From contig NZ_JACVPL010000010.1 of NCBI RefSeq assembly GCF_018881925.1, positions 1 to 64,000 of the forward strand: a stretch of 64,000 nt of DNA, read 5' to 3'. The notes below the pieces were generated by a model. That model did no database searches and was not told where the DNA came from. It worked only from the letters and a program-made list of their open reading frames with translations. The DNA comes from Polynucleobacter sp. Latsch14-2. Its GTDB lineage: Bacteria; Pseudomonadota; Gammaproteobacteria; Burkholderiales; Burkholderiaceae. The number at the start of each line of letters is the position of its first letter. Positions within the stretch are counted from its first letter, which is position 1. This document shows positions 1 through 7,907 of the stretch, piece after piece. The position numbers were made by a program, and so were the translations under genes.

Positions 1-1
1 T

Positions 2-448
2 ATGGCTACAGCTAGAAATAGTGCTGAAGCCAGGGTCGCTGGATATGAATCTGGCGCTGATATTTATTTAACCAAACCTTTTTCTAGTGCTGAGTTATTG
101 GCTGCAATCGGTAGTCTTGCAAGAAGACTTTCTGCTCAAAAAATGACGTATCAAGCGCATCTTCATTTGCCGACAAGCACTTTGGTTGGCAAGCACGCTA
201 TAGATCTAAATAAGAATGAGCTTGCAATTCTCAAGGGATTGGCAGAAGCGCCGTCTCAAAAACTTCCTTATTACCGCTTAATTGAAATTGTTGGGGATGA
301 AGTCAACGAGGTTTCTAAAGCGACCTTAGATGTTCGTATATCTCGCCTAAAGAAGAAGTTTACTGATGCAGGCATCTTAAATCCAGCCATCAAAGTAAAT
401 AGAGCTGAGGGCTACCAGTTAGTCCTGGAGCTAAAGCTGAAGAATTAA
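2..448 (+). CDS. OmpR-family response regulator, 3' part only
   Basis: The gene runs in from the left edge, so the first ATG is almost certainly internal. The first ~40 residues are the end of a receiver domain: a TAR-type loop followed by YLTKPF, whose Lys is the conserved receiver lysine. Residues ~50-145 form a winged-helix DNA-binding domain of the Trans_reg_C type (KNELAILKGLAE, then SRLKKKF in the recognition region, then a GYQL hairpin end). The phosphorylated Asp lies outside the window. The next gene is a surface adhesin, and three phased TTGTAAGA repeats stand between them, so regulation of that adhesin is a reasonable inference. The partner kinase is not visible. Confidence 0.85.
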   Translation: MATARNSAEARVAGYESGADIYLTKPFSSAELLAAIGSLARRLSAQKMTYQAHLHLPTSTLVGKHAIDLNKNELAILKGLAEAPSQKLPYYRLIEIVGDEVNEVSKATLDVRISRLKKKFTDAGILNPAIKVNRAEGYQLVLELKLKN

Positions 449-449
449 T

Positions 450-487
450 TTGTAAGAAATTGTAAGAATTCGTTTGGGTTTGTAAGA
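450..487 (+). promoter_or_regulatory. Phased direct repeats, candidate response-regulator binding site
   Basis: TTGTAAGA occurs exactly at 450-457, 460-467 and 480-487. The starts are 10 and 20 bp apart, one and two helical turns. Head-to-tail half-sites on one face of the helix are the usual target of OmpR-family dimers. The array lies just after the response-regulator gene and about 70 bp before the adhesin start. The 470-479 register is degenerate. The site is seen directly; its function is inferred. Confidence 0.5.
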
Positions 488-557
488 GTATTTATTTTTT
501 GAATTGCTAGAGTGGCTTATCTAAAAGCATCGCATTAAAAAAGCCAGGATAGCAAAT

Positions 558-2549
558 ATGAAAAATATAGTTTTAGGCTTTATATTAATCCTTTTTATCT
601 TTTTTGTTGTTGATGCCTACTCGCAGTCGTCATATTCTGCACCGGGGGATGCAACGGTGGTAGGTTATGCCTCAACAGCTGTAGGTAGTACCGCTTACGT
701 CTCGGGCGACAACTCGATCGCAATGGGTTATGCAGCTAATGCAAGTGGAACTGGGGCAATAGCAATTGGCGCCGGGAATGATGGTGGGACGAACTTAAGT
801 GCTCAGGCATCATCTAGTAGTTCTATTGCCTTGGGTACAAGCTCAATCGCGAGCAATGGTTCTGCAATATCTATTGGTGCGAATTCACAGGCGAGTGGGT
901 TCGGATCAATCGCAAGTGGTGCTCGTGCACAAGCGCTCGGAGATGCATCCATGGCCTTGGGTATTAGTGCATATGCCGCACCAAATACTTCGTTGAGCCC
1001 GATGAGTGGATCGGGGGCAACAGCTGTTGGAGCCTACTCTACAGCTGCTGGAGATTGGTCAACTGCATTAGGTGTTAATGCTTTTGCTGCTGCACCTGTG
1101 ACTGATCCTGCCAATAGTGCTCCGTATGCTGCGACAACAGCTATTGGAGCTATTTCTAATGCCTCAGGCTTACAGTCCACTGCACTTGGTTCGAGTGCGT
1201 TAGCAGCTGGTAGTAATTCAACTGCTGTAGGACAAGCTGCTAATGCCTCAGGTGAATCTGCCTTGGCTGTAGGACAAGCTGCTAATGCTTCTGGCCCTAA
1301 TTCGTCAGCTTTAGGTACTAACTCAACGAGTTCCGGATTCGATTCTACTGCAACCGGTGTCGGATCAACATCTTCGGGGGCGATGTCAACAGCAGCTGGA
1401 TATCAATCCACTGCAAGCGGAGATACCTCAACGGCAACAGGAGCTTCTTCAAAAGCTTATGGAGCAAACTCAACAGCCTCCGGAGCATATTCAAGGGCGG
1501 GTGTATTCGGAGGGGGTGGGGATAATTCGACTGCAACAGGCGCAAATTCATCTGCCCAAGGTGTGAATTCGACTGCAACAGGTCAAGGAGCAATAGCAGG
1601 TAAGTTTATTAATGGTACGTTGGTAGGGAATTATTCAACTGCAACTGGAGACAGCGCACAGGCTATTGGAAATTATTCTACTGCAACTGGCCAGGGTTCA
1701 GCGGCTTATAGTACTAACTCCATAGCATTAGGTGCTAATGCTACAGCAGGCACCTCGGCAACGGGTTCGTCGCCCGCTGGAGGTAATAATGCAATCGCAA
1801 TTGGCGCAAATTCAAGTGCCACAGGTACTAATTCAGTGGCGATTGGTTATGGAGTTACATCAAGTGGTAATGATGCAATCGTTATTGGTAATTCATCTTC
1901 TGCAACCACAATTGGAGGGGTGCTAACAGTTCAAGGGTCTGCATTAGTTGGAGCGACTATGTATACCAGGGGAATTAGTAATATTGGCAGCATTACCAGT
2001 TCTGGGACTATTCAAACTACTGGGGAAGTGCAGGCTGGTACTTTGACCACTACTGGCAATACTACCGTTGGTTCTGCGGCAAACTCGACTGTTACTGTTG
2101 GCAACCAAGCGAGCGGGGTGGGCACCTCAACTGTTAGCTTTAACAACAATAAATTACAGAATGTTGCTGCTGCAACCGCCTTAACTGATGCCGTTAATTT
2201 GGGTCAGGTGAATCAGTTGATTGCCAATTCTGGAGGCGCATCACCTGCACTTCAGAATCAAGTTAACGGAATTCAAAATCAGATTAATGGCATTCAGTCT
2301 CAAGTAAATCAAAACAATCTAATTGCTCAGCGTGGTATTGCTGGTGCCAGTGCGATTGCTGGCATTCCCGCCATTGAATCGGGTAAGAATTTTAGCGTTG
2401 GTGTTGGTGTGGGTAACTATGTGAGTGCAAGCGCCATTTCAGTTGGAGCACAAGCAAGGCTGACCCAGTCTACTGTATTAAAGATTGCAGCTGGAACCAC
2501 ATCATTTGGTGGTGTTGTTACTAGTGCTGGCTTAGGGATCAGTTTTTAA
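558..2549 (+). CDS. Trimeric autotransporter adhesin (YadA/Hia-like)
   Basis: This is a 663-residue surface adhesin of the type Vc secretion class. An N-terminal hydrophobic signal (about residues 1-22, ending DAYSQ) is followed by a long head made of degenerate ~14-residue repeats of the form StAxGxxSxAsGxnS, typical of YadA-head left-handed beta-rolls. A neck-like motif, TDAVNLGQVNQL, lies near residue 545. A very short coiled coil follows (NQVNGIQNQINGIQSQVNQ). The end is a four-strand YadA anchor finishing in Phe (GLGISF), the outer-membrane beta-barrel signature. The stalk is unusually short for the family. A nearly exact 23-bp direct repeat with 42-bp period lies at 1224-1288. The next gene starts 2 bases after the stop. 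Confidence 0.9.
   Translation: MKNIVLGFILILFIFFVVDAYSQSSYSAPGDATVVGYASTAVGSTAYVSGDNSIAMGYAANASGTGAIAIGAGNDGGTNLSAQASSSSSIALGTSSIASNGSAISIGANSQASGFGSIASGARAQALGDASMALGISAYAAPNTSLSPMSGSGATAVGAYSTAAGDWSTALGVNAFAAAPVTDPANSAPYAATTAIGAISNASGLQSTALGSSALAAGSNSTAVGQAANASGESALAVGQAANASGPNSSALGTNSTSSGFDSTATGVGSTSSGAMSTAAGYQSTASGDTSTATGASSKAYGANSTASGAYSRAGVFGGGGDNSTATGANSSAQGVNSTATGQGAIAGKFINGTLVGNYSTATGDSAQAIGNYSTATGQGSAAYSTNSIALGANATAGTSATGSSPAGGNNAIAIGANSSATGTNSVAIGYGVTSSGNDAIVIGNSSSATTIGGVLTVQGSALVGATMYTRGISNIGSITSSGTIQTTGEVQAGTLTTTGNTTVGSAANSTVTVGNQASGVGTSTVSFNNNKLQNVAAATALTDAVNLGQVNQLIANSGGASPALQNQVNGIQNQINGIQSQVNQNNLIAQRGIAGASAIAGIPAIESGKNFSVGVGVGNYVSASAISVGAQARLTQSTVLKIAAGTTSFGGVVTSAGLGISF
1224..1288 (+). 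repeat. 42-bp-period direct repeat inside the adhesin head
   Basis: The 23-bp string starting gctgtaggacaagctgctaa is present at 1224-1246 and again at 1266-1288. The 42-bp period equals one 14-residue head repeat, so slippage here would add or remove whole repeats without breaking the frame. Confidence 0.8.
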
Positions 2550-2551
2550 AC

Positions 2552-2857
2552 ATGAAGATCATTATTAAGCTTTCATTGGTGGTAGGCTGTCTATTGACAT
2601 CAGCTGCATTTGCTCAAAATAGTCAAGCTCAGCAAAAGGCCCAAATGCAGTTCATTGCGACATTTGAGGCGGGGCAATCGGGCGCGGGAATCTATAAGCT
2701 CTATGACCAATCTGACGATGTAATATGTTATGTTCTGATGCCCGAAACTGCATCTAGAAAGCAAGTCGATGGGAAATGGGTTTATGAATCTAACTCACTA
2801 GGCTCTTTAAGCTGCGTGAAGGCTAATTCCACCGCAAAATCTGCAGTTAAAAAATAG
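2552..2857 (+). CDS. Small exported protein of unknown function
   Basis: A 101-residue protein with a clear Sec signal peptide (hydrophobic core after MKIIIK, AFAQ cleavage site near residue 22). The mature part is about 80 residues, holds two cysteines (DDVICYVLMPE and LGSLSCVK) that could form a periplasmic disulfide, and ends in a Lys-rich tail. It starts 2 bases after the adhesin stop, so it is very probably co-transcribed with the adhesin. A role in adhesin export or assembly is possible but rests on position only. I do not recognise the family. Confidence 0.75.
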   Translation: MKIIIKLSLVVGCLLTSAAFAQNSQAQQKAQMQFIATFEAGQSGAGIYKLYDQSDDVICYVLMPETASRKQVDGKWVYESNSLGSLSCVKANSTAKSAVKK

Positions 2858-3194
2858 CCAAATTATCCAGAACCAAAGTCTGCTTTGGGTCGGACTCTGC
2901 CGATTAGACTTGGATAGGGTGATGGCCTGCTTTGGATTTAAAAGCCGCCCGATGTATTCTTTGCGCGTCCAACATTGAGTGTGAGTCTGAAGGAAAGGGC
3001 TAACTCTTACTGCCAATTTAAATGCACTAAAGAAAAGGGAATGCTTGCATAAAAAAGTGCTCTAAATCTGCATAATAGAACTAGTAGCAAACCAATAGAA
3101 ACAAGGGGTTACGAGCCCCTGAGCGCCAATTCTATTATGCAAATTACTACTTGTAAGTCATTGATTCATATAGATAAAGTGTCACTCAACTACA
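2858..3194. other. Non-coding end of the putative integrated element
   Basis: There is no convincing gene in these 337 bases; the reverse ORF across 2807-3016 has no recognisable features. The stretch contains the inverted repeat at 3070-3140 and then runs into the tRNA half-copy. Its position just inside the tRNA fragment suits the recombination-site region of an integrative element, but no integrase gene is in the window. Confidence 0.4.
3070..3140. repeat. 11-bp inverted repeat enclosing a second hairpin
   Basis: GCATAATAGAA at 3070-3080 is the exact reverse complement of TTCTATTATGC at 3130-3140. Between them, AGGGG near 3104 pairs with CCCCT ending at 3120, giving a second hairpin. The whole could fold as a two-hairpin RNA or act as protein-binding arms beside the attachment site. 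It has no T-tract, so it is not an ordinary terminator. Confidence 0.55.
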
Positions 3195-3243
3195 TTGGCT
3201 ACGAACCAAGGGGTCGTGGGTTCAATTCCTGCCAGCCGCACCA
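3195..3243 (+). mobile_element. 3' half of tRNA-Arg(ACG), likely attachment site of an integrative element
   Basis: The 49 bases match the 3' half of a bacterial tRNA-Arg(ACG): 5' anticodon-stem part TTGG, anticodon loop CTACGAA with anticodon ACG, stem CCAA, variable loop, T-arm with loop TTCAATT, acceptor strand CAGCCGC, discriminator A and CCA. The matching 5' acceptor strand (GCGGCTG) and a D-arm are absent upstream, so this is not a complete tRNA. Such 3' half-copies arise when tyrosine-recombinase elements insert into a tRNA gene. The native-looking terminator directly to the right places the element to the left. Confidence 0.75.
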
Positions 3244-3253
3244 CCTCACACAG

Positions 3254-3282
3254 GGGCCTAGTTGAAAAACTGGGCCCTTTTT
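3254..3282 (+). terminator. Rho-independent terminator of the former tRNA-Arg gene
   Basis: A ten-pair stem (GGGCCTAGTT with AACTGGGCCC, one G-T pair) closes a GAAA tetraloop and is followed by TTTTT. It lies 11 bases after the CCA of the tRNA half-copy and probably ended the original tRNA transcript. Confidence 0.9.
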
Positions 3283-3333
3283 AATTTTCAGTGATTTCAA
3301 GTTCATTTCATGTAGATCCCTTATAGTTTGAAT

Positions 3334-4500
3334 ATGAGCGTTGTAGCCCCCATTTCCGCGGTAGAGCCCCCAGTTGCCATTTGGTCAGAGACTGATGCTA
3401 GTAATGCCAAAATTTCCTTGAGGGGTAAGGTAAATGTCTACTCTCTGGGTGGCGTTTGGACGCAAATTCGGAATGCTCAGGATGCTTGGCTGGGGTTAGG
3501 ACAACAAAACCAGTCCTTAGTATTTGATGCTTCTGAGGTTTCTTCTTTGGATGGCGCTGGCATTGCTTTTCTGATTGGTGTCGAAGAGGCACAACAAAAA
3601 GCTGGTGGCAAATTTGAACTTGTGGGTTTGGATGCGCGTTACCAGCCACTCTTAAAAGAATTCGATCCGATCTCCAATTTATTTCCAGTTCCAGCAGCAA
3701 AGCCACAGAGAAGTTTTGTGGTGAGCACCGGAATGGCTGCAGAAAACTTCATTGATGATGCGCGTGGTCTCGTTACCTTTACTGGGCATTTAGCTGCAGA
3801 CTTAGTCTGGTCGATTCGAAACATAAAACAAGTACGTTGGGGTGATTTTGTTAATGCCGCAGTAGAGGCGGGCATTGCAGCTTTGCCAATTGTTGGTTTG
3901 GTCGCATTTCTAATTGGCGTCATTTTATCTTTTCAAGCGGCCATCGGTATGAAGCAATTTGGCGCTGAATCATATGTGGGACCGCTAGCGGCATTGGGCA
4001 TCGTACGAGAAATGGGTCCTTTGATTACTGCCATTTTGCTGGCGGGTCGTTCATCGGCTGCATTTGCTGCAGAGATTGGGACGATGACGGTGAACAGTGA
4101 AGTTGATGCGCTGGTAAGCGGCGGCTTAAGTCCTATTCGTTTCTTGGTCGTGCCTAGGGTGCTTGCGGGTATTTTGGTGATGCCTATTTTAACTTTGTAT
4201 GCCGACATCATTAGCATCATTGCCTCCATGTTTACGATGTTGGCGTACGGTATTCCATTTATTAATTTTTATAATGGCATGTTAGCAGCGGTGGATATTG
4301 AAGATATCGCATCCGGTTTGATCAAAGCGACTTTATTTGGCGTTGTCGTTTCTGCTGTAGGCTGTCTGCGCGGTATGCAGACTGGGACAGGTGCGGCAGC
4401 AGTAGGTATCTCTGCGACGCGCGCTGTCGTCAGCAGCATTGTCATGATTGTATTGGTCGATGGCGTTTTCGCCTTCATTTCCTACAAGACAGGTTTCTGA
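3334..4500 (+). CDS. mlaE: STAS-MlaE fusion, permease of an MCE lipid transporter
   Basis: Inner-membrane permease of an MCE-family phospholipid ABC transporter. About residues 20-115 form a STAS domain (SSLDGAG motif), the role played by separate MlaB in E. coli. About 140-388 are the MlaE permease, with an amphipathic N-terminal helix, about five membrane segments and the cytoplasmic EIGTMTVNSEVDAL coupling loop. I chose ATG 3334; TTG 3328 is in frame two codons earlier. No Shine-Dalgarno is visible. A TATAGT hexamer at 3322-3327 would put the transcript start near the ATG, so a leaderless message is possible. The stop overlaps the next start by one base. Confidence 0.92.
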   Translation: MSVVAPISAVEPPVAIWSETDASNAKISLRGKVNVYSLGGVWTQIRNAQDAWLGLGQQNQSLVFDASEVSSLDGAGIAFLIGVEEAQQKAGGKFELVGLDARYQPLLKEFDPISNLFPVPAAKPQRSFVVSTGMAAENFIDDARGLVTFTGHLAADLVWSIRNIKQVRWGDFVNAAVEAGIAALPIVGLVAFLIGVILSFQAAIGMKQFGAESYVGPLAALGIVREMGPLITAILLAGRSSAAFAAEIGTMTVNSEVDALVSGGLSPIRFLVVPRVLAGILVMPILTLYADIISIIASMFTMLAYGIPFINFYNGMLAAVDIEDIASGLIKATLFGVVVSAVGCLRGMQTGTGAAAVGISATRAVVSSIVMIVLVDGVFAFISYKTGF

Positions 4501-5279
4501 TGAGTGCGACAGCTAATAATTCTACTTGCGCGATCGATGTCCAGAACCTTACTGTAGGCTATGGCTCTAATGTACTTATGCGGGATCTTAATTTTACGGT
4601 CAACAATGGCGAAATTTTTGTGATTTTAGGTGGCTCTGGTTGCGGTAAGTCTAGTCTTTTGAAGAATCTATTTGGCTTGTATCAGCCTTTGTCTGGTGAC
4701 GTTCTGATTGAGGGGCAAAATATCACTGCTGCCCAAGGCGCTGAGCGTCAAAAAATTATGACTAGTTTTGGGGTGATGTATCAGCAGGGCGCCTTATTTG
4801 GATCCATGAACTTGCTGGAAAACGTGACCTTATTCATGCAGGAATATACCGAACTTACGCAAAGTCAAATGGAGTTGTTGGCGCGCTGCAAATTAGACTT
4901 GGTTGGCTTGCTTCCATATGAGTCATACATGCCCAGCGAGATCAGTGGCGGCATGCAAAAGCGCGCTGCGATTGCTAGGGCGATGGCGCTTGACCCCAAG
5001 ATCTTATTTTTGGATGAACCATCGGCCGGTCTGGATCCAATTACTTCCGCTGACCTAGATCAAACCATCCTGGACTTGTCTAAAAATTTAGGCATTACCT
5101 TTGTGATTGTGTCGCATGAGTTGGCTAGCATTTATGCCATCGCCGATAAAGTCATCATGTTAGACAAGGGCGCCAAAGGCATTATTGCCGAGGGCGATCC
5201 AAAAGTATTGCGAGATACCTGTACCGACCCTAGAGTGCATCAATTCTTTAATCGTATTATGAGCAAGGACGCAGCATGA
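4500..5279 (+). CDS. mlaF: ATP-binding subunit of the MCE lipid transporter
   Basis: A 259-residue ABC ATPase that would power the MlaE-type permease encoded immediately upstream. Walker A GGSGCGKSS is at residues 44-52, the signature SGGMQ at 149-153, Walker B ILFLDEP at 168-174, and the switch His at 206 (SHE). The C-terminal extension is typical of MlaF rather than of general importers. It overlaps mlaE by one base and the MCE gene by four, so the subunits are translationally coupled. Confidence 0.93.
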   Translation: MSATANNSTCAIDVQNLTVGYGSNVLMRDLNFTVNNGEIFVILGGSGCGKSSLLKNLFGLYQPLSGDVLIEGQNITAAQGAERQKIMTSFGVMYQQGALFGSMNLLENVTLFMQEYTELTQSQMELLARCKLDLVGLLPYESYMPSEISGGMQKRAAIARAMALDPKILFLDEPSAGLDPITSADLDQTILDLSKNLGITFVIVSHELASIYAIADKVIMLDKGAKGIIAEGDPKVLRDTCTDPRVHQFFNRIMSKDAA

Positions 5280-6190
5280 GTAAGAACTCGAATCCCAATT
5301 ATTTCCGTCTCGGTTTATTTGTGCTCGCTGCAATTGGGGTATTGGTTGCGGTGGTCTTGATTTTCGGATCAGGCCAACTGTTTAAAAAATCATTTGTGAT
5401 AGAGACCTATATTAAGCAGTCCGTTACAGGTCTTGATACTGGCGCTGCAGTGAGATTTAGAGGCGTTAAGATTGGTCAAGTGACTTTGATTGCTTTGTCC
5501 GGTGATATCTATGAAAAAAATATACCCTTTCCCGAGAGGCGCCAGTACGTTGTAGTACGCATGCAGATTTTTGGTGAAACAGTCAACGAAGATTTAATTA
5601 AAGACTTCGTTAAAAACAACTTGCGCGCTCAAGTCAAATCTCAAGGGATTACGGGCGTCAATTACATCGAATTTAATTTCACCCCCAATGCTAATGCTTA
5701 CACGCCACTGCCCTATGAGTGGAAGCCTGATTACCCGATTATTCCTTCCTTACCCAATCAGGCGGATCAAATTATTGGGGGCATTCAGAAGTTGATTGAT
5801 GGGATGAATGAGCTCAACATCGATGGCACGCAGAAAAAATTTGATGCCTTGTTGAATAACTTAAATCTATTGATGGCTGGCAATGGTAAAGATAATGAGG
5901 GGATCATTCAATCTGTGAAGGATTTGAATGTCTTATTAGCGCGGATTGCTAAGGTTACCGATAAAGATGAGTTGAATGTACTGATGCGTGAGTTGGTTGG
6001 TACTGTTGTGTCTTTACGTCAGACTATTGCCGGAATTCAAGGGGACTCAGCAGTCACTATTGAAAATCTCAAGCAAACCAGCGAGCAATTAAATGAACTC
6101 ACTCGCATTGCTAGCCAGTCTCCAGCAAGCCTAATCTGGAGCGAGCCACCACCTCGCATCACCTTGCCGATGAATGGGGTTCAAAAATGA
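5276..6190 (+). CDS. mlaD: MCE-domain substrate-binding subunit, MlaD-like
   Basis: A 304-residue periplasmic protein anchored by one N-terminal membrane helix (about residues 12-34). An MCE domain follows (about 40-120, with SVTGLDTGAAVRFRGVKIGQV), then a long helical part to residue 300 rich in Asn, Leu and Gln. MCE proteins form hexameric rings that pass lipids between the membranes. The protein is clearly longer than E. coli MlaD, so its helical tail may form a needle or reach toward the partner lipoprotein encoded next. It overlaps both neighbours by four bases. Confidence 0.9.
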   Translation: MSKNSNPNYFRLGLFVLAAIGVLVAVVLIFGSGQLFKKSFVIETYIKQSVTGLDTGAAVRFRGVKIGQVTLIALSGDIYEKNIPFPERRQYVVVRMQIFGETVNEDLIKDFVKNNLRAQVKSQGITGVNYIEFNFTPNANAYTPLPYEWKPDYPIIPSLPNQADQIIGGIQKLIDGMNELNIDGTQKKFDALLNNLNLLMAGNGKDNEGIIQSVKDLNVLLARIAKVTDKDELNVLMRELVGTVVSLRQTIAGIQGDSAVTIENLKQTSEQLNELTRIASQSPASLIWSEPPPRITLPMNGVQK

Positions 6191-6843
6191 GAGTCAAAGT
6201 GATGCTTCGATCGACGCCGTTGAAATTCTTTATTTGCGGAATGCTGGTTGCTATTCTGGCGGCCTGCTCCTTGCCCAAGCAGCCAGCAGTTCAAGCCACG
6301 AGTTGGATGATTCAGCCCGAGCGAACTGGATTGCCTTACAAGCCTAGAACAGAGATTTGGTTAAAAATTGGATCTGTATCTGTGGCGCCGCCTTCTGATG
6401 GTAAGTCGATGGTCTACCGCTTAGGTGACCAACGCTATGAGAAAGACTTCTACAACATCTATTCGACTATTCCTAGTGAGATGATTGGCAATGCGACGCG
6501 TCAGTGGATAAATAATGCCAATATCTTTTCGGCAGCTGTTGGTCAAAGCAACAGCTTTTTCCCGTTTTACACCTTACAGGCGACTGTAGAGGAGTTTTAC
6601 GGAGATTACCGCGTCCGTCCTGAGGCTGTTGTGACTCTGGAATTTTTCTTAACCGTAACCAATAGTGGCAAAACCAATCCGATCATCGGCACCAATCGCT
6701 ACACCAAGCGTATTGCGCTGAAAGACAACACACCCGGAGCATTGGCGGCTGGACAACAACAAGCTCTGGCAGAAATTCTTCAGCAGTATGAGGTAGAGCT
6801 GTACAAATATGCAGGCAATTTACCAAAACCTATAGGACAGTAA
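6187..6843 (+). CDS. ABC-type transport auxiliary lipoprotein, PqiC/YmbA-like
   Basis: A 218-residue outer-membrane lipoprotein candidate with lipobox ILAAC, lipidated Cys at residue 27. The mature domain resembles the ABC auxiliary lipoprotein family (PqiC/YmbA): WLKIGSVSVAPPSDGKSMVYRLGDQRYEKDFYN, then a conserved helix near QQALAEILQQYEVELYKYA. It is the last gene of the MCE operon and takes the place occupied by MlaC and MlaB in the E. coli mla operon. The system may therefore use a PqiC-like outer-membrane partner instead of a soluble shuttle. Confidence 0.85.
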   Translation: MRVKVMLRSTPLKFFICGMLVAILAACSLPKQPAVQATSWMIQPERTGLPYKPRTEIWLKIGSVSVAPPSDGKSMVYRLGDQRYEKDFYNIYSTIPSEMIGNATRQWINNANIFSAAVGQSNSFFPFYTLQATVEEFYGDYRVRPEAVVTLEFFLTVTNSGKTNPIIGTNRYTKRIALKDNTPGALAAGQQQALAEILQQYEVELYKYAGNLPKPIGQ

Positions 6844-6847
6844 TCTT

Positions 6848-7843
6848 ATGAACAGATTGACGCTTCGCACGCTCATGACTTGTGTGCTACAGACTTCTAT
6901 CTTTACCTTGAGTGCAGTCATTAGCCTTTCCGCCTCTGCACAAAGTTTTCCGACTAAGCCAATTCGGCTGATCGTTCCCTTTGCACCGGGTGGCAGTACT
7001 GACATCATTGCGCGGGCAGTCGGTGATGCGCTGGGTCGCCAGTTAGGTCAACCAGTGATAGTTGAGAATAAAGCTGGTGGCGGTGGCTCTGTGGGTGCCT
7101 TAGAGGTTATGCGTGCGCCGAAAGATGGTTACACCATTGGCATGGCAACGGTATCAACCACAGCCGCTAATCCAGCAATTAATCCGAAGATTGGTTACGA
7201 CCCCATTAAGGATTTCACGGCAATTACGAATATTGCCGCAACACCAAATATTATTGCAGTCAACCCATCTTTCCCTGCTAAAGATTTCAAAACCTTCATG
7301 GCAGTGTTAAAGGCTAATCCTGGTAAGTACTCTTATTCAAGCTCCGGCACAGGCGGCATTGGGCATTTACAAACAGAGTTATTTAAAAGTCTTGCAGGTG
7401 TATTTATTGTGCACATTCCCTATCGTGGCGCTGGTCCGGCTTTAGCTGACACCGTTGGTGGTCAGGTATCTATGATCTTTGATAACCTGCCATCTTCTTT
7501 GCCATTTATTAAGGATGGGAAGTTAATCCCGATTGTGATTGCCGCTCCAAAACGTTTGGCGCAATTGCCCAATGTCCCGACTTTTGCGGAGGTTGGTTTA
7601 GTGCCTGTCAATCGTATGGCTTACTATGGTTTTTTAGGGCCCGCTGGTATGCCCAAGGAGATCGTCGATAAATACTATGCAGCTGTTCAAAAGGCGGTTG
7701 CAGAACCGGCCGTGCTTAAGCGGATTGAAGAAACGGGTTCCATTATTAATGTGAATGGTCCCGAGGCCTTCTCAAAAGAGATTAAAGCTGAATATGCAGT
7801 TTATAAAGAGGTTGTGGCCAAGCAGAAATTACAGCTAGATTAA
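6848..7843 (+). CDS. Bug-family (TctC-like) periplasmic binding protein
   Basis: A 331-residue exported solute-binding protein of the tripartite tricarboxylate transporter receptor family. A signal peptide (about residues 1-32, ending SASAQS) is followed by the family opening FPTKPIRLIVPFAPGGSTDIIAR. The mid-region YSYSSSGTGGIGHLQTELF and HIPYRGAGPALAD are also typical of the family. No TctA or TctB membrane genes are nearby, as is usual for the many orphan Bug proteins of Burkholderiales. The ligand cannot be told from sequence; carboxylates are common. It starts four bases after the lipoprotein stop, so it may be transcribed with the MCE operon. Confidence 0.92.
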   Translation: MNRLTLRTLMTCVLQTSIFTLSAVISLSASAQSFPTKPIRLIVPFAPGGSTDIIARAVGDALGRQLGQPVIVENKAGGGGSVGALEVMRAPKDGYTIGMATVSTTAANPAINPKIGYDPIKDFTAITNIAATPNIIAVNPSFPAKDFKTFMAVLKANPGKYSYSSSGTGGIGHLQTELFKSLAGVFIVHIPYRGAGPALADTVGGQVSMIFDNLPSSLPFIKDGKLIPIVIAAPKRLAQLPNVPTFAEVGLVPVNRMAYYGFLGPAGMPKEIVDKYYAAVQKAVAEPAVLKRIEETGSIINVNGPEAFSKEIKAEYAVYKEVVAKQKLQLD

Positions 7844-7907
7844 CTACGTGGACTTTTAAGTAACTGCATTCTGACAAGATTGATTGAATAACATTAGTGG
7901 GGATAAG

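Noticed and set aside
1345..1593. Reverse-strand ORF inside the adhesin gene
   Set aside because: It is a shadow produced by the repetitive codons; composition is Leu/Arg-rich with no domain and no ribosome binding site.
700..1900. CRISPR or intergenic repeat array
   Set aside because: The repeats are degenerate, in frame, and encode the regular beta-roll head of the adhesin.
2807..3016. Reverse ORF of 69 residues after the small exported protein
   Set aside because: No family features and overlap with the end of the forward gene; likely chance.
3195..3243. 3' end of tmRNA (ssrA)
   Set aside because: The T-arm and GCCAGC segment resemble tmRNA, but the anticodon stem-loop with CTACGAA and paired TTGG/CCAA shows that it derives from tRNA-Arg(ACG).
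3167..3243. Complete tRNA-Arg gene
   Set aside because: No 5' acceptor strand complementary to CAGCCGC and no D-arm can be formed from the upstream bases.
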